A stretch of 64,000 nucleotides of DNA, from assembly GCA_014338405.1 (NCBI GenBank), contig JTDE01000972.1:25161-89160 (forward strand), read 5' to 3'. The notes under the pieces were generated by a model. It saw nothing but the letters and a program-made list of their open reading frames with translations. It was not told the DNA's origin and searched no databases. The DNA comes from Paragonimus skrjabini miyazakii. Its lineage: Eukaryota > Platyhelminthes > Trematoda > Plagiorchiida > Troglotrematidae. Shown here one piece after another: positions 12,212 through 24,110 of this stretch (position 1 is its first letter; each line of letters opens with the position of its first letter). The position numbers were made by a program, and so were the translations under genes.

Positions 12212-12592
12212 GTGGCTGATTGTCGAAGAATTTCCCTCAGTCTTCCTAAAAGATTTGTCACATTTGAAAAACGTCCGATAAAACGACTACCTTTTTTTCC
12301 AACCATGACAACCATAAAGAGATTAACTGACAACAGCTGTCACAAGGGTTTCTTTAAATTCAAAACAGGCACTTCCGTTGTTCTTATCCACCAGTATCAT
12401 ACAGAACATCAAAAAAAAATGCAAACAGTCATGGAGCCATCAGACTGGTGCTGCGGCAGACTCCGGCAACATGGACTATATGTTGGGAATATCTTGGCTA
12501 GCATAGGAGAGCTAGTTAAACTGAATCGTATTGATGACATTAGGGATATCCCTGAGTTAAGCATATGTGGTAGACGGCCTGTGACGGTCTGA
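12212..12592 (+). CDS. Unsupported open frame
   Basis: A 126-codon open frame that begins just after a possible acceptor (GAGATTCAG). It has no upstream in-frame ATG; the first Met is at about 12,305. It is rich in Lys and Arg and shows no domain I know. An overlapping frame from the same acceptor reads VWLIVEEFPSVFLKDLSHLK. It could be a relic of a mobile element, but there is no motif to decide. Confidence 0.15.
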   Translation: MADCRRISLSLPKRFVTFEKRPIKRLPFFPTMTTIKRLTDNSCHKGFFKFKTGTSVVLIHQYHTEHQKKMQTVMEPSDWCCGRLRQHGLYVGNILASIGELVKLNRIDDIRDIPELSICGRRPVTV

Positions 12593-12694
12593 GTGGGAAT
12601 TCAAACATACGGTGAGCCTGATAACAGTTTTGGATGTTAAACATCAAGAGATGTTAACGTTCCGATTATTTCCTACATTCACGAGCGTTGAGTA

Positions 12695-12724
12695 TTATAA
12701 TATATATATACATACATACATAAA
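12695..12724. repeat. (TA)n / (CATA)n microsatellite
   Basis: A run of TA units passes into CATA units. Confidence 0.85.
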
Positions 12725-13719
12725 TGGCACCCGGCAGTAGGAACATTGAAAACGGTTGACCATTGAGCTTTACTTGAAAAAAGAACGGTCATCAATTTCA
12801 GGGTAGAGAAACGGCTTGCACGCACAAAGCCGGACAACGAGTAATGATTAGTAATGCTTTGCAGTATCTCATAATTCTAGTGTACCGGTCTTCATTGGCC
12901 AAATTTGTATGTACTGAAGTTCCAAGATGTACCCATGTAGCATTGGGATTTGCAACATTTTGACATTTGTCTATCTACCAAAATTTTGTTTTCAGTCATA
13001 CTATCCGCGTGAAGTTCCTATACGTTTCCTAGGATCCTTCATCATTTTGAACTCGTAGTCAGTCACGTTGACGATAACTTTAGGGGAAACTTTTTCTGGG
13101 TTAAAAACAAACTTTTCTAGCTAATTCGACTGACCACAGCTATAAGCGCGATGTGAGAATGTATTATTGAGTGAAAGAAATATCCTCTAATTCGCAAAGC
13201 CACAACGGTGGGTTTTGCGTAAAGCTGGGTGGTGTTTCCCACCACTTTCTGATGTTACCAGTATATCAGTCATGATTCTTATAACCAGAACACCGTTATG
13301 CTTCAAAGCAACTGCGAAAAATGAAAAACACGGCCTTCCTTCAGCCAGACAAAAGTTGCGGTACATTTATCACGAACAGAGCTGATTACGATTTCGCGCG
13401 GAAGCGCGGAAATTTTACCCAGCTAGTACGACTGACACTAGTAGCTTCATAAAGGTATGAATCTCAAGAAAATCAGAAATTCTAGTGCTACATGGACACA
13501 TCTCGGAACTTTAATACAACCCAATTGGAACCAGCATACAACAGCTAGAAGGTGCGTCAAAAACGTAAACTTGGCATCCTATTAAGACAAGTCATGTGCA
13601 CGAGCACCTCAGCGCGTCACAATTTAGCCAGATGGTTTGTAGACATCCTCCATCCTATCTGTCCAAACGTTGCCCCCCCAGTATATAAAATTTTCGTTTC
13701 TTAACACGAACTTCACAGA

Positions 13720-14960
13720 ACACACCGATGAATTCAAACAAGATGTGTTCTACTAATGTTGACTCTCCACTTTTAAACGTTCCGTTCAGAGGAATAGTCT
13801 ATAATTTTTATTATTTTATTTCCAGTCTCACTTTGGCTCTAAGTATTCTCATTGAGTAGCTCAAAGAACTTGTACTTTTGTGCACGCGGAATATCCATTT
13901 TGATTTTGTAAGATCGTCTTACAACCAGGTTGATGGTTCAACGGTGGACACTCCGTTAAGCCGAACGTTAATGGATATATTCCCAACAGTGAATGAATTG
14001 CAACTGTCCAATACTACAGCTGGTGCAAGACTTTGTGAGTTATGTGTGTGGATGATATTCTGATTTTTACCATTCTTATACATCTTGATACACTCTTGAA
14101 CCCTTCGTTCATTCTAAATTTACTTTTCCATGTAAAGAAAAGGCTAACGACTGTTAATCTTTTCTGTACATTTCATTCACTTTACGACAGGATGATTCAG
14201 TTCACCTCAAGGCTACTTGGGGCGATCAGTGTTGACATTTCCCCTTTTGTGCCAATTGTTTACAATCGAGGTCTGATGAAAACGCTGTTTCGCACAGCCG
14301 GATAAATATGCAACGATAAATATCCGTAAGCAGACCAGGAAAGATTGAAGAAAGTGTTCCTCATAAATGGATATCCCGAAAAGTTTTCCACAGTTACGGT
14401 CAGAGAAGACCAATGAAGACTTCCTGCTCACGGCCCTTAAGATGTAGGACTTTCTTAACTAGTTTTCAAAAGCGACCACTTTACAACTGACGTAAGCCAA
14501 AAATTACAGTATATCCTGGTCCGTACGTTCCATGCAGCTGATTTGCGGTTACTGCTCCCAACTGGGGCTGTTGCTCGCTTTGTTCATAATCATGACCTAT
14601 GGAAATGTTCTGTCTCTCATCTAACCTGTCACATCATTTGCAGTTGCAGTCATGTATGTATCGGTAGAAAAGACCGATGCCTACGAAACAGAATGACTGG
14701 ACATGTGCCTAAGTGGTTGGTGCGTTCAACTACTCAACAGACAGTGGCAATAGAACGAACATTACGAAATCCCACCAACTCCATTACATGAAACATCACA
14801 GGAAACGTTCATGCTGCTGAGCACCTCAACTCATTTAACCTGATATTTTGCACCCGAAATCTGAAATTGCTCGCGTTCACTGAGGCTCTGTTAATCGATA
14901 CTTGCTATCTGGCTCTATACGGGTAGATAATTTGTCTATCTCAGAAATGACAATAGTCCC
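13720..14960 (+). mobile_element. Penelope-like element relic, RT plus GIY-YIG
   Basis: Plus-strand fragments follow Penelope-like order. PLLNVPFRG (about 13,770) and LKELVLLCTRNIHFDFV (about 13,865-13,910) lead to SSYNQVDGSTVDTPLS (about 13,915-13,960), where the family has YxQxDGVAMGSPL. CVDDILIF (14,045-14,068) is the catalytic YVDD box with both aspartates. FVPIVYNRGLMKTLF follows near 14,250. CSCSHVCIGRKDRCLRNRM then HVPKWLV (about 14,640-14,725) matches the GIY-YIG endonuclease core of these elements. Frame changes separate the blocks, so it is inactive. The N-terminal third of RT and the terminal repeats are missing or unreadable. Confidence 0.85.
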
Positions 14961-16725
14961 TCTTCCATGTAAAGCCCATTGGTTAATCACTTCTAATGTT
15001 GTTGCTATACGCATGTCGTATATATTCTAGTTTTTTAATTTAGTGACTGTAGAGAGCAAGTAAAATGTTAGCACTTCGCGTAATGGCTTCTTTGTTACTG
15101 GTATACCGGATGGTTTGCGAACTGTCACCTGATACAACGGCGCTTGAATGAGTTTGTACTGTTGGTTATCAAGATATCGGTGCAACTCTTCCATTAAAAC
15201 AGTGTCCCGTTACAAACGTCGTGCGCTACGAGAATGTGGGTGTTACGGTGCAGCCTGTTGTTCCCGTAGTCCTATCTAAACGAGATAAAGATTATTGTAG
15301 GCATGTCAGCCGGATAGATGAGAAAGGATGCTGTGATCTACCAAAAGACAACCAATACCCTACTTGGTTTGCCTGCAAACAGCATTACAGACAGATGCAC
15401 CAAACTTCAAGACCAGAACTGAGAAAGTGTGCCCTACCAACTTCCGTCGTTCATCGTATGTCAAATTGCTTTGTTATTGACAACATAGTTTCCGCAACAG
15501 CCTTCAGTTAGTCTGTAAACCCAAGCTTGATCAATAAAGTTCTCATCAATAGGGTGTGTAACAATATCAGGCACCAATTTTGCAACGTAGGTGGCATGTG
15601 ACGTATATTAGCATACGTACCTGTAGTATTTTGGGTGGCCCTGTGATCTTGTAACAGGTGTACAGCTAGTGTTGAGTATCAAAATTCAGATTGCGAGGAA
15701 TTTCAGTCTCATTAATTCAATGCCGGTATGCATTATCATGAAGAGGCTCTCAGCCACCTTGCGAACTCGTACAATACACTAGTTTATCAAGTGAATTTAT
15801 TGTTTCATCTTTGCTTTTATATGAAATAGGTAGCTTGAAAATCATTTATAGTGCATGTTGTTTGTCAGCGTATGATGCATGTTTTCCAACTTTATCTATG
15901 AAAATGGCTAAGGAATAAAAGTTTCTCTTAATAAAATGAAATATCTACGATAAAAATCATTACTTCTTCAGTGTTAACTGCTCAGTTCGCAACGTCTTAG
16001 TTTCCCACAAAATTTAGGTGAAATAAATCAAAACACCTAGGTAACTTAATGGCTTTAAAGTCACGAATGTCGTGACAGTTCAGCTCGATAGCCCGTGTGA
16101 AAATTTGCTACAAATCGTTCTCCAAGGAACTAGCTGAATAAAATATAAAACTATGAATATGTATATTTAAAGAAATTTGTGTCAAACGACCTCAAAACTA
16201 GCATAATTCTTTGTTTAGTTTAACCATCTTCAAGTAATAGGCTGCAAAGCGGAGAAACATCTCAGGTAACCGGTTAAGAAAGAATCTGTCAGAAAACAAT
16301 GGCAAATGAAAATGACATTTTCTCCCGTATCTGAATAGGAGCAGGTATAAATATTTAACGGGCAGTTTCTAACTAAAACTACTGGAAAATATGTAGGCGG
16401 AATGTTGAGGAGTCTTTCGAACTAGATGATTTTAACACGTACTGTCGAAAACACACAGTAATTTGAGGTATCAAATATTGGCTAGTAAATGCTTGAGAAA
16501 GTGAATTATATTTCTGACCCAATATAATTAAATGTGTAAATGAAGCGGAACTTTCATAGCCGACAAAATTGCCAACAAGCTTGTATTAAGAAAGACTGCT
16601 TCATCTAAATGTGGTGAAATATTCCAAGCGAAGGCAAAACTTTTAAACCTAATTTCAATCCATGTCAGTTACACTGGAGACAGTCCTCTGCTTGAACAGA
16701 AGAGGTAACCTATGTTTACAAACAA
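14961..16725. other. No recognisable gene
   Basis: AT-rich. A 96-codon open frame at 15,221-15,511 follows the Penelope-like relic directly, but it has no recognisable motif and no ATG at its 5' end. I could not assign it. Confidence 0.4.
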
Positions 16726-16920
16726 TTATTTGCTGGCTTGCAATAAAGCAGTACGAAATTTCAAGCACACTATTGTCACAAGCACCATGAGCAATACCAT
16801 GAATAGTACGACATTTATATAGAGGAGTTTGCGTAGCGGACAGAGAGTATTGTGTTTCTTCAGGAAAGTTGCAAACCAAAAACAGTAGGTATCATTAAAT
16901 TCTTCATCACGCTTTTGATA
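16726..16920 (-). CDS. Candidate terminal exon with a transmembrane segment
   Basis: A 64-codon open minus-strand frame without Met at its start ends in TAA. It begins with charged residues (QKRDEEFNDTY), then CFWFATFLKKH. A long hydrophobic stretch, LLYINVVLFMVLLMVLVTI, could span a membrane, and a short basic tail follows. It looks like the C-terminal exon of a membrane protein, with a weak possible acceptor at about 16,911. The partner exons were not found, so it stays a candidate. Confidence 0.25.
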   Translation of the reverse strand, partial: YQKRDEEFNDTYCFWFATFLKKHNTLCPLRKLLYINVVLFMVLLMVLVTIVCLKFRTALLQASK

Positions 16921-17633
16921 TTAATCCTCTATGATAACCTTAAAGGATAGTTAGTGAAACAAGTTAGCTTGAAGACAAACGCTCAGCTTATTATTCGATA
17001 TGCTTTACATAAAAAATGTCTGGAGGTTAGAAGTAGGCCATTTGTTTAAAGTAAGCGATTCATATTGCTGATTGAGTACGGAGGCGTTTTGGTCTACTGT
17101 TCTATGGTTTATTAAATCCACGATACATGTAGACAAAAGTTACATGAAAGGAAGAAGCCTGGTGAGTGTTGAGACGAAGTTTTAGCTATTTTATGCACGA
17201 CATAATAAAACAATACACCTAGGATGTTACAATAAACACAGAAAAACCATTTCTTTTTCTGTAAGGACTGTGTCATCGGACGTATTGTAATAGAGTTCAA
17301 CAGGACACTGTCTATAAAACAAGCAGCCTGGAAACACCATTCATCTGGACTCGCAGAATTAACATGATTTGTTCTCAGGAACACAAGACAAAAGAAAACC
17401 TACTTTTTTAAGTGGAATGGCGGACAGTTTATTTTGGCTATTCTAGTAATATTTAGTTTTAGTAAAAAGTTACTTTGACAAAAAGCAACTGTTAAAAGAT
17501 TAATGAGAAATAAAATGGGTTTTTGACTAAGAACTGTTTGGTCATTTCATCGTCGCAAAACTACACCCAGTAAATACATCTGATAACAGCTGCAGAAATT
17601 CTATTACAGTTACACATTTTATTTCAGGTTTTC

Positions 17634-17960
17634 ATGATTTACAGCAAGGTGTTCATAAATAAGAAATACTGGACCTTCAAATGTTGTGTAATTAAAAAGC
17701 CCTTGAAACACTTAATAAATCCAAACCATTCAAATATCGGTGCAATGCATGGAACCAATTTGGAAAGTGAGGTAATTTATGCTCCAAAAATAAAGAAACT
17801 GGAAAAGTTTACCATATTTTTCTTGTGGATTATACGTGAAAGTTCTCAGAATAATGAACCGATATCACCGGTTACTTTACCGCTATTTAAATATTTTTTA
17901 AACAAGGGTAAACTGCGAAAAATCAATACATCTTTTAATCAACAGGCAACTTCAGCTTGA
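17634..17960 (+). CDS. Candidate terminal exon, unrecognised
   Basis: The frame opens at a good acceptor (ACATTTTATTTCAG, ending at 17,627) and stays open for about 110 codons to a TGA. The product is Lys- and Asn-rich with a hydrophobic piece (FTIFFLWII). No domain is recognised and no upstream exon was linked. An AT-rich frame of this length can arise by chance. Confidence 0.2.
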   Translation: MIYSKVFINKKYWTFKCCVIKKPLKHLINPNHSNIGAMHGTNLESEVIYAPKIKKLEKFTIFFLWIIRESSQNNEPISPVTLPLFKYFLNKGKLRKINTSFNQQATSA

Positions 17961-19744
17961 CAGCTGGATTTTATACTTTGTACTGCCTATATCTGCCAGT
18001 ATGATAAATTTTAGACTTGAAGCGCATATTGTCAGCTCATCAAATTTTAACTTTTAATTCATTATAAAATTGTTTTCTGGGAATCTTAAATCATTTTAAC
18101 CTTCAATATTCCGTCTACAGGTTTCTCGTCAAATACTTGCTCAACGTTGAGAATATTATTAATAAACACCACGGTTGAGTGGTATCAAACGAACAAACAG
18201 AAAAATAATTTTTGAATATGAATTAAAATGTCGTAGAAACTAAGACTACTTTCGAGTAACCTTGAAATAAGTGATTGCTGAATGAGTACAAAAAACGAAA
18301 GAACTGCCTCTGGGAAACTGTAATTCATAAGTAGCGATGAAATATTTCTCAAACCAACGCAAAAATAAAGCTGTTTTCATTTAATTTAGTTGATTAAACT
18401 TGTGCGACAACCTATTTTTATCTGGCCCGTATGAACAATTTATCAAGCATCAACATGCTTAAGGAACAGAAAACTGAAATTGCCAAGTTTTCGACGACCT
18501 ATTTCGGGGAATGGTTTTTATTTGGCAATATAGTGAATGAATGATATTTCGATTCGGCAAAGTCTCTCACACTGCGTATAATTTGCAGAATTTAGGTGTA
18601 GTTTGCACTTTTTCTTTTCACTTTTTCCATTAATTCAACTGTCCTGTTAACATACAGGACGTACAGACATGTGCATCTGTAAAGCAAACTATGTGTTAGA
18701 AGTTAACGTGTAGATTTTCTCAATAAAATAGAGTTCAAGTTAACAAAGATGTTTTTCATAGAACCGATTTTTTAACGTTTCTTCGTCTTACTTCCAAAGC
18801 TAGGGACTTCTAGGGAATAAATGAAGCTTTTCGTTAACCCTATAATACGGTAGATCAAACAAGACTGCTAATGTTAATTGATTATTATTTTCCAAATTTC
18901 GTAAGAAAACATCATCAGCGGGACAGTAATCAGAAGATGTTGCATTATTTTTAATACTGTTTCACTGTAATACATATGCATGAAAAGTAGTATATCTTTT
19001 TCTGGAGCCCTTCCCCAATTGCATATTTTGCTTGTACATGTGAAACGTTTTCCATTGACATTTTTAACTTACGCTTACCCAAATGGGTGTTGTGTACACC
19101 ATTCAGGTGAAAATCATCACCGAAAGGAATAAGTTAACAAACAACTTCTCACAGACAGACCAATTTGGTTTAACTACTCCACCATTGTAACTGGTGAAAA
19201 TCGTCGAATCCAGGTCACTTAGTATAAATTAGTAATGTGTTAGATCAGGTTCACAGCTAGACCAATAAAATTTGTTTGGCATAACACACCCTTACACACA
19301 TAAGCCACGACTTCAGGGTTTCCAGGTGATCCTGATCCACGCTCCATTTGCTTAATGGACATAAAATCATTGTTCAGGTGGCATAATGCTGATTTACTTG
19401 ACTCCAAAACACATCATTTTTCTAATTTCCTCTATTGGTAGCGTTGTTAAATTGTAAACTAAACGTGACGCACATGGGGCAATGATAGATATCCGAAAAC
19501 TAGCTTGTTTGTCACGGTAGTTTTCAGAGTACTTACATATGAGCGCGCTCTTCCGTTTGACATGAATACATTGATGATCACCACAGTTTTATCGGAATGT
19601 GATCACCTACACAAATGTTCGTAATAACCGGGGGATTTGCTCAAACCACGCCTACCTATATCTTCTCGGGAAAACTTTCAGAATGTTAAACCAAACTTTA
19701 TTGTTTTTACTAAAAGTAATTAAAATTCTTGTCAACAGAACAAC
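17961..19744. other. No recognisable gene
   Basis: AT-rich. Possible downstream exons of the 19.7-22.8 kb minus-strand gene may be here. One strong donor (CATAT|GTAAGT, near 19,540) has no matching acceptor in an open frame. Confidence 0.35.
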
Positions 19745-19811
19745 CTTCTCATACAGAGTATAGTTCACAAAACTATTCAAAATTTTCTTATCCGCACAAC
19801 TTAGAACATTC
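19745..19811 (-). CDS. Exon F of the 19.7-22.8 kb gene
   Basis: 67 nt after CATCACTGCAG, ending AAG|GTTGTT. One base completes the split codon from exon E, then NVLSCADKKILNSFVNYTLY. The intron to exon E is 57 bp. Later exons were not found. Confidence 0.45.
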
Positions 19812-22793
19812 CTGCAGTGATGCTTAGCAAATAAGGTAGGTTTACAAAGTGGTTTATTGGCTGTTTACCGTACGAAGACAAAACGTAGTAATTCAACCGT
19901 GTCTTGCATTCGGTTTCGCACACTGCAAACATTATAAAAGATGGGTAGGGGATGGGTAACTTGGAATTTATGGAAGATTTATAAACTACGGATAGTCTTT
20001 GCTGAAGATGGTCAATAGAAAACAACACATACCTGTCAATGTAAGACAGTATGCCAACACAGTTCCATTGAATCAACTGCCGTCAGACCATGTAACGTTA
20101 ATTCTTACTACCACAAGTAGTGCACTCAGCTTTTGCAAATTCCTTAGCCGCAAATCAACCATAACCATATGAAAATGTTATTTTTGAATACTTCTTAAAC
20201 TCTGATCGGTGCTTGGTCCATTTTTAGCCAACCGTTTGGACTGCAGTGTCACTTTTTGAATATTATCTTGTACATTGTTTACTTTGCTTCAAAACAGGTT
20301 GTTATTGATCCATCATAGTGTACAGTGGTGTTACCGCGTTGAATATTTTTCGCAGAGATATTTCGTGTCAAAAGTTAGACGACTAGTTTTGACATGGTTG
20401 CATAGATTTACTTGCCGTCTGTGAAAATGAGCTCCATCAACTGCACTATCAACGTGGCGGTACAAGCTCACTCTCACTGGAGTCGTCAACATGTGCTAGC
20501 ATGATACTGTAGTAAAGGCGTATAACGAAACTTTGTAAAATTTGTTGCGGTATAATCTAGAATGATTGTATACCCTGTGTTCAAACAATTGCGGTATGTC
20601 AAACTCGGTAGCTTATTAAAAAGCTGCACGGAAACATCACAGACTTTAAACCTTGTTTCCGAATTTCAGGTCAGGCGAATTTTATATGTGCCATCATTGT
20701 GAGGAACGTGTTGACATATGACACCCAGTTGTTTGTCAACTTTATGGAGCAAAATGTAAAATACCAAACTTTTCTTAGTAAACTAAGCAAACTACGGAGC
20801 ATATTTAAACATGTTTTGACTATACGATGAGCAGTAAAAAGTGGACTGACATTTTGCTATCAGTACGTGTGTACACATATGCAATGCATCATGAATTAAC
20901 TAGTTAAAACGTATCGTCTGAGCTAAGCACGTGTATAAAACGCTACAATAATCGTGTTTAAGAAGGCAGTTTGACAAACCCAGTTGAAAATAATTTGTAA
21001 TGGGATGTTTCTTGGGCTTGACGAAATTTAACGCGATTATCTGTTTTTCCTTTTTCTTGCAGTCAGAACGCAAATTCGATAGGATTACGAGATCCGGCTA
21101 CCACCAAAAATAGAATAAAACCATACTGGATAAGTGTAGTTCGAACCTGCTAGTAACAACATGCATAAAGCTATTATATGCATGCGACAACAGATTAACA
21201 TGATTTGTGTGAACAGTGAAAGAGAGGTAACGAGGGCGTCCCGATAAAACCACGATACTCTACACACGAACGGTTCATTGATTTATGGAATACTCAGTAC
21301 AAGTCTACAATAAAGTTTGTTCTATTCCCATCAAAAAAGTGCAAAACAAAGAGCGCTGTGTGGTTCAAGGAAGGCGACGGCGTGTCTAACTAAACAATGG
21401 CAACAAAATTAAAAGCACAATCAATCTACTTTTAGAAGAAAACACCGTTCGATTTGCTTTTTTAAATCATTAACCTCTAGTTTGTAAGGTGGTTGAAAAT
21501 TAATTGTTAGCCTTTCGTTTTCGTAGTCAAGAGTGAGATGTGGCATTTTTGACAGAGTACGTTCAACGACGAGTAGATTGTCATGGATTCCCAAAAGATA
21601 ACGCACGGTGCTATTTTTCATATGTTCCAAGCTGTCGTGATATACTTTGGTACTCCTAGAGCACAGTTTTCATCTACTGAACGATAGCGCCCAAGATGAA
21701 AGCGGGAAAAGTGCCAGCTGGGAATTTGCCGCCAACGTGAGAACATTTTTTTAGCGGAAAGGACGTTTGCTTTCGAATAAATTTCGTTACGTTGGCTACA
21801 AAAATACTTTCAAAATTTTCAGCTTATTTGATCAGAAATAGCAGATTTATAGTGAAATAAGATGAGTACGTACAGACATTTTCAACGGTTGCTAATTACA
21901 GAGTCACTTTTATCCTACACAGTACCACTGAACCGTAGCCTGGTTACTTTTTCTGAAATGTATCTGTAAAGTCAGGAAGCATGCTGTGTTACTGAAAACA
22001 ATAAAAACTGTTATAAAAAGCTTGAATTTTTGATATTAATAATAACGAAAATTAGGTGGTCGCTCGTAATACAGAACAAGCTTATCCAGTTATGAATTTT
22101 TATGAATTTGGTATGAAGATCCACTATTTCAGTTAGCGTGTTGTAAACTTAATACATTATTAGAAGGCTTTTAGAACCAATGTACTTCGACAATGTCGGT
22201 TGAAATCCATTATAATATACCAGTTTTAAATTATTAGCAAATAATGATCGCAGCCGAATAATGGTCATGATTGACCACAAAATAGGTTATGAGCAAATTG
22301 TACACCATTTTATTTTATCACAAAAGGTTAAAACTCACCTGTATTCTGTAACAACCATCCACTTTGTTAGAAAGCGTTTACATGTGTACAAATTCAACGG
22401 CCGCATTCTTTCGATTATCTAACTGACCAGTTTTCCCGTATTCCTCACTGATCATTATTGGCATTTTTCAGAAGATTGCTCGTGAATTTCAGGCAAGTGC
22501 ACCGCTTAAGTTGTTGAAATGTTTTGTAAGTAATCCAATCTGTTGAGTGTGATGAAGTTTGAAAGCGGAGTGGCTTGTAGCATTAAGCATATCTGCTACA
22601 CTGGAAGCAAACTGTTCTGGCTTAAGCTGCACTCACCTGTAGTTCTTTGAAAAGACTAATTGGATTTAATATGGTTCCAACTAACAAGCACGGCATGTGT
22701 GTGATTTCCGCAATGCGGTCTTTGAAAAGATCGGTGGTTTTGGAAACCCTTTCTATTAACCTAATTTCTGCGTGGAATTCTCCATAACATAAA
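19745..22793 (-). CDS. Unidentified six-exon gene (internal part)
   Basis: Six minus-strand exons join with matching phases: 22,793-22,637, 22,418-22,339, 21,655-21,430, 20,076-20,033, 19,922-19,869 and 19,811-19,745. Together they give about 210 residues without a stop. The product is mixed alpha/beta in character, with no signal peptide or membrane segment. Both ends are open, so this is an internal part of a longer protein. I do not recognise the family. The layout in the third exon (LTLDYENERLTINFQPPYKL) recalls part of the N-terminal stem of axonemal dynein heavy chains, but only weakly. The flanking Penelope-like relic at 23,150-24,110 lies on the other strand. Confidence 0.55.
19869..19922 (-). 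CDS. Exon E of the 19.7-22.8 kb gene
   Basis: 54 nt after a strong acceptor (CCCATCTTTTATAATGTTTGCAG), ending before GTAAAC. It starts with the one base needed after exon D and encodes VRNRMQDTVELLRFVFV. The intron to exon D is 110 bp. Confidence 0.5.
20033..20076 (-). CDS. Exon D of the 19.7-22.8 kb gene
   Basis: 44 nt between TCTGACGGCAG and GACAG|GTATGT. Phase 0 in, 2-nt overhang out. It encodes LIQWNCVGILSYID. Confidence 0.45.
21430..21655 (-). CDS. Exon C of the 19.7-22.8 kb gene
   Basis: 226 nt: 1 nt plus 75 codons, beginning after GCTCTAG. It includes HMKNSTVRYLLGIHDNLLVV and LTLDYENERLTINFQPPYKL, then KKQIERCFLLK. The donor AAA|GTAGAT is weak; reading on gives a TGA two codons later, so this could instead be the last exon. 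Joining it to exon D keeps the frame. Confidence 0.55.
22339..22418 (-). CDS. Exon B of the 19.7-22.8 kb gene
   Basis: 80 nt, phase 0 start and 2-nt overhang at the end (TACAG before GTGAGT, a strong donor). It encodes RPLNLYTCKRFLTKWMVVTE in the only open frame, and that frame is the one demanded by the exons on both sides. Confidence 0.55.
22637..22793 (-). CDS. Exon A of the 19.7-22.8 kb gene
   Basis: 157 nt, read as 1 nt plus 52 codons; ends ACTACAG before GTGAGT, a strong donor in phase 0. It contains GEFHAEIRLIERVSKTTDLF and MPCLLVGTILNPISLFKELQ. The acceptor used (TTGGCCAG) has a poor pyrimidine tract, and the frame stays open a further 7 codons upstream, so the 5' border is uncertain. 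Confidence 0.5.
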
Positions 22794-23149
22794 CTGGCCA
22801 ATTGTTTGACGAATTAGCTGAAATCGGTAAGAAAACCTGTGACAAAATATTGCCTGTAGGATGGTTTTCTTCTGGCCCAGCTTTTTGAAAATCTCGATAT
22901 ATCTGCAAACAAACTGCAAACAAACTTCACCGCTGTTCACCAGTGTGTCAGTGAAAAGCACCACCAAATGTTTGCTATCCTATATAACTTCAAACCAGAT
23001 GGATTTTTCATTCCCATAAAATGCATTAGAACACCCACGTTTATTGTGTGCATCCAATGTAGGCTTCAACTTCCAAGGCAAGGCTTATCCTCAAAGTAGT
23101 ACAGTCACGATGTGCGGTCCGCTTAATCCGGTTTCAGCTGATATCTTTG

Positions 23150-24110
23150 TAATAAAATTGGAAAAGCAAATTAGATAGTTTGGTCCTCTATAAAACATAT
23201 GTTGTTGACCTAGTTTTAGTTACAAATGATCAGACACAGACAGCAGACAGACTAGGATAAATGGACTGTTTACATCCAGACATTCGTTACATATTAGAAA
23301 ATGAGACTAATGGCCGAATGCCGTTTTTAGATATCAACACACAAAAAGAACGGATGAATCGGCTTAGAGTGGTATATGTTGAGGGAATAAGTGGATTGGC
23401 CACCATCTACACTTTGACAGCTTTGTTCCAGTAGCACATAGAAATGAATTGGTTCACACGCTATTTGACCGGGCAAGACAACTTTGTACTAGTGACACAT
23501 CAGATGATAAACTTCATCAGATAAGACAGACCTTATTAAACAACGTTTACCCGACAGGATTTATATGATAATTCAGAACCAGCAGTCTACAAAATAACCC
23601 TCAGTTCACAGTTCCCGAAAAAACAATAACTTCACTACCGTCATTTGAACGGGACAGTGTGTATCAGATAGTTGAACGACGCTTAACATCAGTTGTTGTC
23701 CACACGTTCTTTGCCGCGAAGCCAGTGACTGTGTGCAGAATTGTCCGGGTTCCCACGTCATCGGTTAAACAACCGACGCCTCGATTCGACAAATCAAACG
23801 TAATATGTGCCTACAAGTGTGAATGCGGGGCATCCTATGTTGACAGAACTGAGCGCCAAATTTGAACCAGGATTGTCGAGCACTAACCGAAGTGGGTTCA
23901 ACAGACGGTCACGTAACCATGTAACTGGACAACAAACACCTAGAAGGAGCCAGTCATCGATCGTCAAGCCTCACTTAATGACGCACTCATCAGTGTCATT
24001 TCATGTTGTGTTTTCGACTCGAAAAAAATGTTGGTTGTGATATGCTGACGCCACTGTATTCGGACACCGTCACCCCATTTTGTGCATGTGAAAATAACTG
24101 CTTGTGACGT
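23150..24110 (+). mobile_element. Penelope-like element relic, RT C-terminal half plus GIY-YIG
   Basis: Plus strand. YVVDLVLVT near 23,200 stands where the YVDD box belongs, with one catalytic Asp changed. LHPDIRYILENETNGRMPFL (about 23,270-23,330) is the family's HPxIxFTxExExxxxLPFLD block. CECGASYVDRTERQI (about 23,820-23,864) followed out of frame by EH-PKWVQQ matches the GIY-YIG core. At least four frame changes or stops interrupt it. The intergenic piece before it (22,794-23,149) holds only the ambiguous frame at 22,761-22,967. Confidence 0.85.

Noticed and set aside
12212..12592. Possible Ty3/Gypsy pol fragment
   Set aside because: One phrase (EEFPSVFLKDL) resembles the start of a Gypsy RT region, but no RT, RNase H or integrase motif follows in any frame.
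22761..22967. 68-codon minus-strand frame (VVLFTDTLVNSGEVCLQFV) just upstream of exon A
   Set aside because: No donor gives the phase needed by exon A except a poor one with a 43-bp intron (AG|GTTTTC), so I left it out of the model although it may be coding.
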